Of a stretch of DNA of 64,000 nucleotides, positions 41,220 through 49,277 are shown piece by piece. Position numbers and translations under genes: made by a program. Origin of the DNA: Bog-756 sp963833585 (GTDB lineage Bacteria; Actinomycetota; Acidimicrobiia; Acidimicrobiales; RAAP-2); contig CAWHYF010000006.1 of the NCBI GenBank assembly GCA_963833585.1, positions 186,001 to 250,000 on the forward strand, written 5' to 3'. A model generated the notes under the pieces. The model was not told the origin of the DNA and did no database searches. It saw only the letters and a list, made by a program, of their open reading frames with translations. Each line of letters starts with the position of its first letter. Positions within the stretch are counted from its first letter, which is position 1.

Positions 41220-42521
41220 TCAGGCGTTACCGATGACGTGCTCGAGGTGCTCGGCCAGCTTCCGGCGGGCCTCCTCGCGTTTGGCCGGGAGATGGGCGGT
41301 GGGCCACAGCCCCGGCGAGGGCTCGTAGTCCTTCAGGACCTCACGGGCCACCGTGACCTTGTGGACCTCGGTGGGACCGTCGACCACGCTCATGATGGGG
41401 GCCATCATCCACATGCTGCCGAACGGCATCTCGTTGGACACCCCGAGGGCCCCGTGGGCATGCATGGAGCGCCACACCGCGTCGTGGGCCACCTTCGGGG
41501 TCAGCGCCTTGATGGCGGCGATGTTCTTGCGGGTGCGCCGGTAGTCCTTCACCTGGTCGATCTCCCACGCGGTGTAGAGAACCAGCAGCCGGAACTGCTG
41601 CAGCTCGGCGTAGGAGTCGGCGATGTCGCCTTGGATGAACTGTTTGCGGGCGAGCAGGCTGCCCTGCGTCTCGCGACTGAGTACCCGCTCACACAACAGG
41701 TCGAGGGCCCGTTGGCAGGTGGCCACGGTGCGCATGGCATGGTGGACCCGACCGCCACCCAGCCGGGTCTGGGCGATGGCAAAGGCCTGGCCCTCCCCGC
41801 CCAGCAGGTTCTCGGCCGGGACCCGCACGTCCTCGTAGTGGATGAGGGCGTGCATGGCCTGGTCCTCCGACTCGCCGGCCAGGCCGACGTGGCGCTCCAT
41901 GTTGACCCCGGGCGTGTCGGTCGGCACCAGGAACATCGAGGCGCCCTGGTAGATGCTCACGTCGGGATCGGTGACGGCCATGACGATGAGGAACGAGGCG
42001 GTCCGGGCGTTGGAGGAGAAGAACTTCCATCCGTTGATCACCCATTCGTCCCCGTCCCTGACCGCCCGGGTGGTGAACTGCTGTGGGTCCGAACCCGCCT
42101 GGGGCTCGGTCATCGAGTAGCACGAGAAGCACTCCCCGTCGAGCAGAGGCTGGAGGTAGGACTCCTTCTGCTGATCGGTCCCGTAGTGGGCGATGATCTC
42201 GGCGTTGCCGGTGTCGGGGGCCTGGGTCCCGAACACGATGGGGGCCCACCCGGACACCCCGAGGATCTCGTTGAGGAGGGCCAGTTTGACCTGGCCGTAC
42301 CCCTTGCCCCCCAGCTCGGGACCGAGGTGCGCGGCCCACAGGTCCTGGTCCCGCACCTCCTGCTTCATGGGGTCCACCAACTGGCGCAGCTCCCCCTCCA
42401 GCGGATGGAACTGCTTGTGGGGATAGAGGATGTCGAGCGGCTCGACCTTGTCTGCTACGAACTGGCGCGCCCAGTCCAACTTCGCTTGGAACTCGGGCTC
42501 GGTGGAGAAATCCCAGGCCAT
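41220..42521 (-). CDS. ACAD10/11-like acyl-CoA dehydrogenase
   Basis: Acyl-CoA dehydrogenase-fold protein of 433 residues, longer than the 380-residue norm. Flavin domain YSMTEPQAGSDPQQFTTR, then GLAGESEDQAMHALIHYEDVRVPAENLLG; the usual base motif is replaced by LGGGRVHHAMRTVATCQRAL (no Glu), and the C-terminal signature is VVDGPTEVHKVTVAREVL with Asp where YEGT has Glu. That combination (GGGRxHHxMR, DGPxEVHK) is typical of the mitochondrial/peroxisomal ACAD10/11 and bacterial LvaC type, which act on phosphorylated 4-hydroxyacyl-CoA. A matching APH-type kinase lies at 44241. ATG at 42521 with AAGGGAAG. Confidence 0.86.
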   Translation of the reverse strand: MAWDFSTEPEFQAKLDWARQFVADKVEPLDILYPHKQFHPLEGELRQLVDPMKQEVRDQDLWAAHLGPELGGKGYGQVKLALLNEILGVSGWAPIVFGTQAPDTGNAEIIAHYGTDQQKESYLQPLLDGECFSCYSMTEPQAGSDPQQFTTRAVRDGDEWVINGWKFFSSNARTASFLIVMAVTDPDVSIYQGASMFLVPTDTPGVNMERHVGLAGESEDQAMHALIHYEDVRVPAENLLGGEGQAFAIAQTRLGGGRVHHAMRTVATCQRALDLLCERVLSRETQGSLLARKQFIQGDIADSYAELQQFRLLVLYTAWEIDQVKDYRRTRKNIAAIKALTPKVAHDAVWRSMHAHGALGVSNEMPFGSMWMMAPIMSVVDGPTEVHKVTVAREVLKDYEPSPGLWPTAHLPAKREEARRKLAEHLEHVIGNA

Positions 42522-42555
42522 GGTCTTCCCTTCTGTCTGCTCTGCCGGTCGGCGG

Positions 42556-43260
42556 TCAATGTCGAGTCTCGGCGTTGTGGCCGTCTGCGTTGTGGCCGCG
42601 TGGGCGCGGGGCCGGCCCCGGACCGCCGGCCACCCCGAGGGCGGAAAGAAATCGCTCGTAGCACTCGGTGATCTCGCGTCTGGCCTCCTCGGGGTCGTCT
42701 GCATGGGCCACGTAGAGGGCCGATCCCGCGCCGAGCGCCGACAGCAGGTGGGCCAGCGGCTCGACGGGTTGGGGTTCGAGCACCCCCTCGTCGACCGCGC
42801 CGCGCAGATAGTCGGCGATCTTCACGGTGGGACCCCCACCGCGCTCGGCCAGGTTCTTCCACCCGAGCACCGCCGGGCCGTCGATCAGCACGATCTGGCG
42901 GTAGGACTCGTTGGTGGAGGCGGCCTCGAGGTAGACCTCACTGTTGGCCCGGAAGAGGGTCCAGGCGCCGGCGTCGGGATCGAGCGAACGGCGCCAGAGC
43001 GACCGCACCACCTCGTCGGCCACCTCCTCGTACACCGCCCGGAACAGGTCCTCCTTGTCCCGGAAGTGGTGGTAGAGGGCACCCCGGGTCAGCCCGGCCT
43101 GCTGGACGATCTCCTCGGTGCGGGTGGCCTGGAACCCGTCTCGGGTGAACAGTCGCCGCGCCGTGTCCAACAGGGTCCGGCGGGTGTCCTCGACGTGGGC
43201 GGCCCGCAGGCCGGAACCCCGGCTGGCCGGGCTGGCGGCATCGGGCGGCGCTTGATTCAT
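42556..43260 (-). CDS. TetR-family transcriptional regulator
   Basis: Regulator of 234 residues. HTH: HVEDTRRTLLDTARRLFTRDGFQATRTEEIVQQAGLTRGALYHHFRDKEDLF (shown here only as parts: DGFQATRTEEIVQQAG and LTRGALYHHF). The C-terminal tail carries a short Gly-His-Asn repeat (GHNADGHNAETRH) coded by a doubled CGTTGTGGCCG unit. It sits divergent from the SDR at 43364 over an AT-rich promoter and directly after the ACAD11-like gene start, so it probably controls both sides. Start ATG at 43260; a nearby upstream ATG (YVMNQAP) is less likely. Confidence 0.86.
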   Translation of the reverse strand: MNQAPPDAASPASRGSGLRAAHVEDTRRTLLDTARRLFTRDGFQATRTEEIVQQAGLTRGALYHHFRDKEDLFRAVYEEVADEVVRSLWRRSLDPDAGAWTLFRANSEVYLEAASTNESYRQIVLIDGPAVLGWKNLAERGGGPTVKIADYLRGAVDEGVLEPQPVEPLAHLLSALGAGSALYVAHADDPEEARREITECYERFLSALGVAGGPGPAPRPRGHNADGHNAETRH

Positions 43261-43281
43261 GACGTATTTAACATACATAAT
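43252..43281 (+). promoter_or_regulatory. AT-rich promoter with dyad between TetR and SDR
   Basis: TTGATT (43252-43257) and CATAAT (43276-43281) are an 18-base-spaced -35/-10 for the SDR. Between them GTATTTAACATAC (43264-43276) has four-base inverted arms GTAT/ATAC, a likely TetR site. It is the most AT-rich spot in the window and could also serve the divergent TetR gene. Confidence 0.55.
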
Positions 43282-43363
43282 GTCTGACCGCGGCGCACCC
43301 ACCCGTCGCACCGCTCGGCCGGAGGACCTTCGGACCAGGCGTTCGGAAACAGGAGACCAGGTC

Positions 43364-44236
43364 ATGGAGGATCTCGACGGGAAGGTGGCCCTCGTCACCG
43401 GGGCCAGCCGCGGCGTCGGCGCCGCCACGGCAGTGGCCCTGGCCCGCGCCGGATGCCATGTGGCGTGCGCGGCCCGGGCGACGGCGGCCCAACCCCAACG
43501 GACGGCCGGAACCATCGACGAGACCGTGGCCCGGGTGGAGGCGGCGGGCCGGCGGGGCCTGGCCGTACCCACCAATCTGGCCGTCGACGCCGACGTGGAG
43601 GCCATGGTGGCCAGCACGGTCGAGGAGTTCGGCCGCCTGGACATCCTGGTGAACAACGCCGCCATCACCTTCATCGGCGACCTCGACATCCCGCTCAGCC
43701 GCTACGACCTGGTGATGCAGGTCAACCTGCGGGCCCCCATGATCGCCATCCGCCAGGCCGCACCGGTGATGCGCAAAGGAGGCGGCGGCGTGATCGTGAA
43801 CGTCTCCTCGGTGGCGGCCATGTTCCCCCACCCTTCGCTCATGGCCTACGGCATCTCGAAGATCGGACTCGAGCGGCTCACCGTGGACGCCGCCGCGCAG
43901 TTGGCCCCGTCCAGGATCGCCGTCAACTGCTTCCGGATCGACCTGGCCGTGGCGTCCGAGGGGTTCGTGGCCAACACCCCGGGGGCCGACCACTCCAACT
44001 GGGAGCCCTCCGAGGTGGCCGCCGAGGGCATCGTGTGGATGGTGGGCCAGCCTCCGGCCTACTCCGGGCGCCGCGAGTCGATGTTCGCCCTCCGCCAACG
44101 CGAGGGCATCATGGCCTCCCGGGTCCCCCGACCTCCCACCCAACCCCCGCCAGTGGAGCTGTTCGACGGCCTGGTCGAGCTCACCGAGACCAGTTTCGAA
44201 GAGCCCTACCCCGACGACCAAGACCAAGGAGCCTGA
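43364..44236 (+). CDS. Short-chain dehydrogenase/reductase
   Basis: SDR of 290 residues. Cofactor motif VTGASRGVGAATAVALARAGCHV, NNAAITFIGD, catalytic Ser in NVSSVAA and AYGISK. A long C-terminal extension (about 45 residues, RPPTQPPPVELFDGL and acidic EEPYPDDQDQ) exceeds the common SDR. ATG at 43364 follows AGGAGACC. It is followed after four bases by the APH-type kinase, so the two are one unit. A role in oxidising a hydroxy/keto acyl intermediate for the kinase/dehydrogenase pair fits the neighbours. Confidence 0.86.
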   Translation: MEDLDGKVALVTGASRGVGAATAVALARAGCHVACAARATAAQPQRTAGTIDETVARVEAAGRRGLAVPTNLAVDADVEAMVASTVEEFGRLDILVNNAAITFIGDLDIPLSRYDLVMQVNLRAPMIAIRQAAPVMRKGGGGVIVNVSSVAAMFPHPSLMAYGISKIGLERLTVDAAAQLAPSRIAVNCFRIDLAVASEGFVANTPGADHSNWEPSEVAAEGIVWMVGQPPAYSGRRESMFALRQREGIMASRVPRPPTQPPPVELFDGLVELTETSFEEPYPDDQDQGA

Positions 44237-44240
44237 CCGG

Positions 44241-45317
44241 ATGCCCAAGCGAACCCCCGAGGAAGATGAGGCCATCCGGATCCGTACCGCCGGACTGGTC
44301 GACGAGGAGCGACTCGGGCGTTGGATGGACACCCAGGACCTGCCGGGCGAGGGGGAGCCGGTCACTTCGTCCTTCATCAGCGGCGGTGCGTCCAACGAGA
44401 TCTTCGAGATCGCTCGCGGCGACTTTCACGCCGTCCTCCGTCGCCCGCCCCGGATCGTGCCCAAGGGCAGGAACGAGACCATGCTGCGCGAGTACCGGGT
44501 GCTTCACGCACTCAACGGCACCGACGTGCCCCATCCCGAGGCCTACGCCGCCTGCGACGACGACTCGGTGATGGGATCCTCCTTCTACCTGATGAGCCTC
44601 GTCGACGGGTGGTCCCCGATGAACATGGACGGCTGGCCCGCACCGTTCGACCGCGATCTGGAGGCCCGCTACGGACTGGGTATCCAGCTGGTGGACGGCA
44701 TCGCCCGGTTGGCCCGGGTGGATTGGAGAGCCCTGGACCTCGAGGGGTTCGGCAAGCCGGAGGGCTTCCACGACCGGCAGGTGGACCGCTGGATGGCCCA
44801 CCTCAACGCGGTCCAATTCCGCGACATCCCCGGCCTCGACGTGGCTGCGGAGTGGCTCCGCAGCCACAGGCCCGGCCACTGGGAGCCGGGCATCATCCAC
44901 GGCGACTACCAGTTCGCCAACGTGATGTTCGCCCACGGCGCCCCGGCCCGCCTGGCGGCCATGGTCGACTGGGAGATGTCCACGGTGGGCGACCCGTTGC
45001 TCGACCTCGGCTGGGTGATGATGGGGTGGAGCGACCCCGGCGAGGACCGGACCAAGGGATATGTCGATTCGACCGGCATGCCCAGCAGCGCCGAGGTGCT
45101 CGACCACTACGCCACGGTCAGCGGGCGCAGCGTGGACGAGATCGACTACTACGTGATCCTGGCCCGGTTCAAGCTGGCCATCGTCTTGGAGGCCGGCTAT
45201 GCCCGGGTGGTCGCCGGGGAGGCCGACAACCCCGCCATGGCCGCCTACGAGTATGTGGTGCTCGACACCATGGCCGCCGCCGCGGAGCTGGCCTCCACCA
45301 CCACGCTCGGCCGGTAG
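44241..45317 (+). CDS. APH-type kinase, ACAD10/LvaA-like
   Basis: Phosphotransferase of 358 residues. N-lobe SGGASNEIFEIARGDFHAVLRRPP includes the Gly-rich turn; catalytic loop IIHGDYQFANVMF (HxDxxxxN) and metal loop AAMVDWEMSTVGDPLLDLGW. This is the kinase domain found fused to acyl-CoA dehydrogenase in animal ACAD10/11, and stand-alone in LvaA of the Pseudomonas levulinate operon, where it phosphorylates 4-hydroxyacyl-CoA. Its partner-like dehydrogenase is encoded at 41220 on the other strand, across the TetR/SDR promoter. Four bases separate it from the SDR stop. Substrate chain length not decidable. Confidence 0.86.
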   Translation: MPKRTPEEDEAIRIRTAGLVDEERLGRWMDTQDLPGEGEPVTSSFISGGASNEIFEIARGDFHAVLRRPPRIVPKGRNETMLREYRVLHALNGTDVPHPEAYAACDDDSVMGSSFYLMSLVDGWSPMNMDGWPAPFDRDLEARYGLGIQLVDGIARLARVDWRALDLEGFGKPEGFHDRQVDRWMAHLNAVQFRDIPGLDVAAEWLRSHRPGHWEPGIIHGDYQFANVMFAHGAPARLAAMVDWEMSTVGDPLLDLGWVMMGWSDPGEDRTKGYVDSTGMPSSAEVLDHYATVSGRSVDEIDYYVILARFKLAIVLEAGYARVVAGEADNPAMAAYEYVVLDTMAAAAELASTTTLGR

Positions 45318-45381
45318 GCCACGTCCGCACCGACCGGATGGTCCCCCGCCCACCGGTCCCCGAGACCCGGGAGGCGCCACC

Positions 45382-46251
45382 ATGAAGATCGGACTCTCGC
45401 TGGGCCAGCTCCGGCCCAGCCTGTGGACCGAGTTCACCCGGGAGGCCGACCGCCTGGGTTACGAGTCGGTCTGGATGCCCGAGCACCTGGTGCTGCCGGC
45501 CCGGTTGGACGGCAGCCCGTTCGCCGAATCCGACCACCCGCCCATCCCGCCGGAGGTGCCCGTCTTCGACGTCTTCACCTATCTGGCCTTCCTGGCCGGC
45601 CAGACCGACCGGATCCGCTTCGGGACCCAGGTCTACAACATCGGTCTCCGCCACCCCTTCGTGGTGGCCCGGGCCGTGGCCACGCTGGACGTGGTGTCGA
45701 GGGGCAGACTCGAGTTCGGTGTCGGCGCCAGCTGGCTGGAGGCCGAGTGGGACGCCGTCGGCCTCGACTTCGCCACCCGGGGCCGGCGCGTCGACGAGTC
45801 GATCGGGGTGTGCCAGCGACTGTGGAGCGAGCCCCTGATCGAGCACCACGGGGAGTTCTTCGACTTCGGCCCGGTGATGTTCGAGCCCAAGCCGGTGCAG
45901 TCCCCGTGGCCGGCCCTCCACATCGGCGGCGACGGGCCTGCCGCCCTACGACGCGCCGCCACCGTCGGCGACGGCTGGATCCCCATGAACCATTCGCTCG
46001 AACAGATCCCGGCCGATGCGGCCAGGATCGCCCGACTCCGTGAGGACGCCCGGCGGGACGGGGTGGTCGAGATCACCATCGGGGCCAGGGGATCGGGTCT
46101 CGACGACCTCCGCCGCCATGCCGAGGCCGGAGTCGGCCGGGTGCTGGTCAAGCCTTGGACCAGCACCAAGGACGCCCTCGACGGTATCCGGCGGTTCGCC
46201 GATGACGTCCTTCCCCACATCGTCGACCACCCGGTGGCACCGCCCAGCTGA
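45382..46251 (+). CDS. LLM-class (F420-type) oxidoreductase
   Basis: Luciferase-like monooxygenase-fold protein of 289 residues, TIM barrel. Typical motifs: LGYESVWMPEHLVLP, IRFGTQVYNIGLRHPFVVARAVATLDVVSRGRLEFGVGASW, and GWIPMNH. Members in actinobacteria are mostly F420-dependent dehydrogenases or reductases, less often FMN-dependent monooxygenases. ATG at 45382 follows GGGAGGCGCC. Ends next to the sulfate-activation genes in a convergent arrangement that shares a palindromic stop. Reaction and substrate unknown; a role in the preceding SDR/kinase unit is possible. Confidence 0.83.
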   Translation: MKIGLSLGQLRPSLWTEFTREADRLGYESVWMPEHLVLPARLDGSPFAESDHPPIPPEVPVFDVFTYLAFLAGQTDRIRFGTQVYNIGLRHPFVVARAVATLDVVSRGRLEFGVGASWLEAEWDAVGLDFATRGRRVDESIGVCQRLWSEPLIEHHGEFFDFGPVMFEPKPVQSPWPALHIGGDGPAALRRAATVGDGWIPMNHSLEQIPADAARIARLREDARRDGVVEITIGARGSGLDDLRRHAEAGVGRVLVKPWTSTKDALDGIRRFADDVLPHIVDHPVAPPS

Positions 46252-46259
46252 CCGGTCAG
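46248..46259. terminator. Palindrome containing two convergent stop codons
   Basis: CTGACCGGTCAG is a perfect 12-base palindrome. It includes the TGA of the LLM gene (46249-46251) and, on the other strand, the TGA of cysNC (46258-46256). Probably limits read-through in both directions; structure is short. Confidence 0.45.
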
Positions 46260-48160
46260 GGGACCACGCCCATGCCCCGGAGGCGGTCGAGGACCGACTC
46301 GGCGGCCTCCTCGGGGCCGAAGGTCGTGGTGTCGATCCGCACCTCGGGGGCCTCGGGGGCCTCATAGCGCGAGTCGATGCCGGTGAAGTTGGTCAGCTGG
46401 CCGCTTCGGGCCTTGCGGTAGAGCCCCTTCCGGTCGCGCGCCTCGGCGTCGGCCAGGGGCGTGTCGACGTGGACCTCGCAGAACCGGCCCTCGCCGGCCA
46501 GCTCTCGGGCCAGCCGGCGCTCGGCCCGGAACGGGGAGATGAAGGACACCAGGACCACCAGTCCGGCGTCGGCCATCAGCCGAGCCACCTCGGCGACCCG
46601 CCGGACGTTCTCGATGCGGTCCAGCTCGGTGAAGCCCAGGTCCCGGTTGAGGCCGTGCCGGACGTTGTCCCCGTCGAGCAGGTAGGTGTGCACCCCACGG
46701 GAGTGGAGGAGCTGCTCGGTCCGGTTGGCGATGGTCGACTTGCCCGCACCGGAGATCCCGGTGAACCACACCACACCCGACCCGTGGCCCTTCATGGCGC
46801 TCCGGGCCCCGTCGGTGACCTCGATGGCCTGCCAGTGGACGTTCTGGGACCGGCGCAGTGAGAAGTGGAGCAGACCGGCCCCCACCGTGGCGTTGGTGAG
46901 CCGGTCGATGATCACGAACCCGCCCATGTCCCGGTTGGACGAGTAGGGGTCGAAGGCCACCGCCCGGTCGGTGGTGACGGTGCACACCCCGATCTCGTTC
47001 AATTCGAGAGTCCGCGCCGCCAGATGCTCCAGGGTGTTGACGTTCACCTTGTACTTGGGTTGGGAGAAGGTGGCTCCGGCCACCGACGTCGCCAGTTTGA
47101 TGAGATAGGGGCGCCCCGGGAGCATGTCCTCGCCGTGCATCCAGATGAGGTGGGCCTCGAATTGGTCGGCGATCTCGGCCGGATCGTCGTCGGCGCAGAG
47201 AACGTCGCCCCGGCTCACGTCGATCTCGTCATCGAGCACCAGGGTGACCGCCTGTCCGGCGACGGCCTCGTCGAGGTCGCCGTCGAAGGTCGAGATCCGT
47301 CGCACCGTGCTGCTCCGGCCGGACGGCAGGGCCCGCACCGACGAGCCCGGTCGCACCGTTCCCCCGACGATCAGCCCCGAGAATCCCCGGAAGTCGAGGT
47401 CGGGCCGGTTGACCCACTGGACCGGCATCCGGAACGGAGTGTCGCCGGGGCGGTCCACCACGTCGATCGACTCCAGGTGGGCGAGGAGGGTGGGCCCCTG
47501 ATACCAGGGGGTGCGGGGACTGGGCTCGATGATGTTGTCGCCCTGCAGTGCGGACAGCGGGATGCAGGTCACCTCCCGCAGGCCGATCTCGGCGGCGAAG
47601 GCACGGTAGTCGGCCTCGATGGCTCCGAACACCGCCGCCGAGTAGTCGACCAGATCGAGCTTGTTCACCGCCACCACGATGTGCTCGATACCGAGGAGCG
47701 CCACCAGATAGCTGTGTCGGCGGGTCTGGGTGAGCACGCCCTTCCGGGCGTCGATGAGAATGACGGCGGCATCGGCGGTCGATGCCCCGGTGACCATGTT
47801 GCGGGTGTACTGCTCATGCCCCGGGGTGTCGGCCACGATGAACTTCCGCTGCTCGGTGGTGAAGAACCGGTAGGCCACGTCGATGGTGATGCCTTGCTCG
47901 CGCTCGGCGGCCAGGCCGTCGACCAGAAGGGCGAAGTCGAGGTCACCCCCCTGGGTGCCCACCTGTTTGGAGTCGGCCTCCAGGGCGGCCAGGTGGTCGT
48001 CGAAGACCAGGTGCGACTCGTAGAGCAACCGGCCGATGAGGGTGCTCTTGCCGTCGTCGACGCTCCCACAGGTGATGAAGCGGAGCATGCTCTTGTGCTC
48101 GTGGAGCGCCAGGTAGGCGTCGATGTCGGTGGCGATCAGGGACTCCCGGGCCAGGGACAT
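46256..48160 (-). CDS. cysNC: Sulfate adenylyltransferase large subunit fused to APS kinase
   Basis: A 634-residue bifunctional enzyme as in NodQ. Residues about 25-440 form the GTPase subunit of ATP sulfurylase (P-loop GSVDDGKSTLIGRL, DTPGHEQY, NKLDLV), which makes APS with CysD using GTP. Residues about 455-634 are APS kinase: P-loop GISGAGKST, then LLDGDNVRHGLNRDLGF and the lid/DxxR-type VSFISPFRAERRLAREL, giving PAPS. Its start overlaps the cysD stop (TGATG). Together they activate sulfate for reduction or sulfation; no PAPS reductase is visible here. Convergent with the LLM gene. Confidence 0.95.
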   Translation of the reverse strand: MSLARESLIATDIDAYLALHEHKSMLRFITCGSVDDGKSTLIGRLLYESHLVFDDHLAALEADSKQVGTQGGDLDFALLVDGLAAEREQGITIDVAYRFFTTEQRKFIVADTPGHEQYTRNMVTGASTADAAVILIDARKGVLTQTRRHSYLVALLGIEHIVVAVNKLDLVDYSAAVFGAIEADYRAFAAEIGLREVTCIPLSALQGDNIIEPSPRTPWYQGPTLLAHLESIDVVDRPGDTPFRMPVQWVNRPDLDFRGFSGLIVGGTVRPGSSVRALPSGRSSTVRRISTFDGDLDEAVAGQAVTLVLDDEIDVSRGDVLCADDDPAEIADQFEAHLIWMHGEDMLPGRPYLIKLATSVAGATFSQPKYKVNVNTLEHLAARTLELNEIGVCTVTTDRAVAFDPYSSNRDMGGFVIIDRLTNATVGAGLLHFSLRRSQNVHWQAIEVTDGARSAMKGHGSGVVWFTGISGAGKSTIANRTEQLLHSRGVHTYLLDGDNVRHGLNRDLGFTELDRIENVRRVAEVARLMADAGLVVLVSFISPFRAERRLARELAGEGRFCEVHVDTPLADAEARDRKGLYRKARSGQLTNFTGIDSRYEAPEAPEVRIDTTTFGPEEAAESVLDRLRGMGVVP

Positions 48161-49062
48161 CAGAAGTACCCCTCCTGCTTCTTCTTCTCCATCGACCCGG
48201 CGGCGTCGAAGTCGATGACCCGGCCCTCCCGCTCCGAGGTGGTGGCCAGCAGCATCTCCTGGATGACCGCGGTCAGGGTGGACGCAGTGCTCTCCACCGC
48301 TCCGGTCAGGGGGTAGCAGCCGAGCGTGCGGAAACGGATGCTCCGCAACTCCGGCACCTCCCCATCCCGGAGGGGCATCCGGTCGTCGTCCACCATGATG
48401 AGGACGCCGTCGCGTTCGACCACCGGCCGGGGGGCGGCCAGGTACAGGGGAACGATGGGGATCTGCTCTCGCTCGATGTACTGCCAGATGTCGAGCTCGG
48501 TCCAGTTGGACAGGGGGAACACCCGCAGCGACTCGCCCTGGTTGTGTCGCACGTTGTAGGCGCGCCACAGCTCGGGCCGCTGCTGCTTGGGGTCCCAGCG
48601 GTGCTGGGCCGACCGGATGGAGAAGATCCGCTCCTTGGCCCGCGACTTCTCCTCGTCGCGGCGGGCGCCCCCGAAGGCGGCGTCGAATCCGTGCTGATCC
48701 AGCGCCTGCTTGAGGCCCTGCGTCTTCCACATGTCGGTGTGGACCGCCGAGCCGTGATCGAAGGGGTTGATCCCGAGCCGGACGCACTCGGGGTTCTGGT
48801 GGACCAGCAGCTCCATGCCGCTGGCGGTCGCCATCGATCTCCGCATCTCGTACATGGCCCGGAACTTCCAGGTGGTGTCGACGTGGAGCAGTGGGAAGGG
48901 CGGCACCGAGGGGTGGAACGCCTTGCGGGCCAGGTGGAGCATGACCGAGCTGTCCTTGCCGATGGAGTACAGCATCACCGGGCGCTCGGACTCGGCCACC
49001 GTCTCCCGCATGATGTGGATGCTCTCGGCCTCCAGACGCTGCAGGTGGGTCAGTCCGGCCAT
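48160..49062 (-). CDS. cysD: Sulfate adenylyltransferase small subunit
   Basis: CysD of 300 residues, the ATP sulfurylase catalytic subunit. Nucleotide-binding PP-loop MLYSIGKDSSVMLHLARK, then LLHVDTTWKFRAMYEMR, GGARRDEEKSRAKERIFS (catalytic His/Arg area) and PLSNWTELDIWQYI. The C-terminal LRSIRFRTLGCYPLTGAV and RVIDFD are family signatures. It is the first gene of a leftward cysD-cysNC operon. ATG at 49062; a small ORF (49062-49202) overlaps its start. No riboswitch is recognised upstream. Confidence 0.95.
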   Translation of the reverse strand: MAGLTHLQRLEAESIHIMRETVAESERPVMLYSIGKDSSVMLHLARKAFHPSVPPFPLLHVDTTWKFRAMYEMRRSMATASGMELLVHQNPECVRLGINPFDHGSAVHTDMWKTQGLKQALDQHGFDAAFGGARRDEEKSRAKERIFSIRSAQHRWDPKQQRPELWRAYNVRHNQGESLRVFPLSNWTELDIWQYIEREQIPIVPLYLAAPRPVVERDGVLIMVDDDRMPLRDGEVPELRSIRFRTLGCYPLTGAVESTASTLTAVIQEMLLATTSEREGRVIDFDAAGSMEKKKQEGYF

Positions 49063-49202
49063 CAGCTCGCCCTCCCGGTCAGCGGACGCCGGGGCAGCCG
49101 GACGACGGTCCGCGCCCAGGGGATCGTGGCGACCGGCTCGGGCCCGGGGTGGCCGTGGACCGCCCGCGGGACCAGCTCGTCGCCGGTGTGCGGGGTGGCC
49201 AC
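49062..49202 (-). CDS. Possible small ORF coupled to cysD
   Basis: A 46-codon GTG ORF whose TGA overlaps the cysD ATG (TGATG). It is rich in Pro, Arg and Val with no Cys codons, so it is not an obvious cysteine attenuator. Upstream is TAAGTATTC, a poor -10. Could be a translation-coupling leader or chance; low confidence. Confidence 0.2.
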   Translation of the reverse strand: MATPHTGDELVPRAVHGHPGPEPVATIPWARTVVRLPRRPLTGRAS

Positions 49203-49240
49203 GGCGTCGAATACTTACAGCTACCGGTGGATCCGTACAA

Positions 49241-49264
49241 GGCGGGCCGGGTGGTCCGCCCGCC
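49241..49264. terminator. Hairpin downstream of the TetR gene
   Basis: Seven-base stem GGCGGGC / GCCCGCC with a ten-base loop, beyond the stop of the leftward TetR gene (49278) and upstream of the cysD region. Would end the TetR transcript. No T-tract. Confidence 0.4.
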
Positions 49265-49277
49265 GCCCGCCGCCGGA

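Noticed and set aside
49063..49277. Sulfur or SAM riboswitch upstream of cysD
   Set aside because: No recognisable conserved core; the stretch is mostly GC-rich and includes only a weak hairpin and a possible small ORF.
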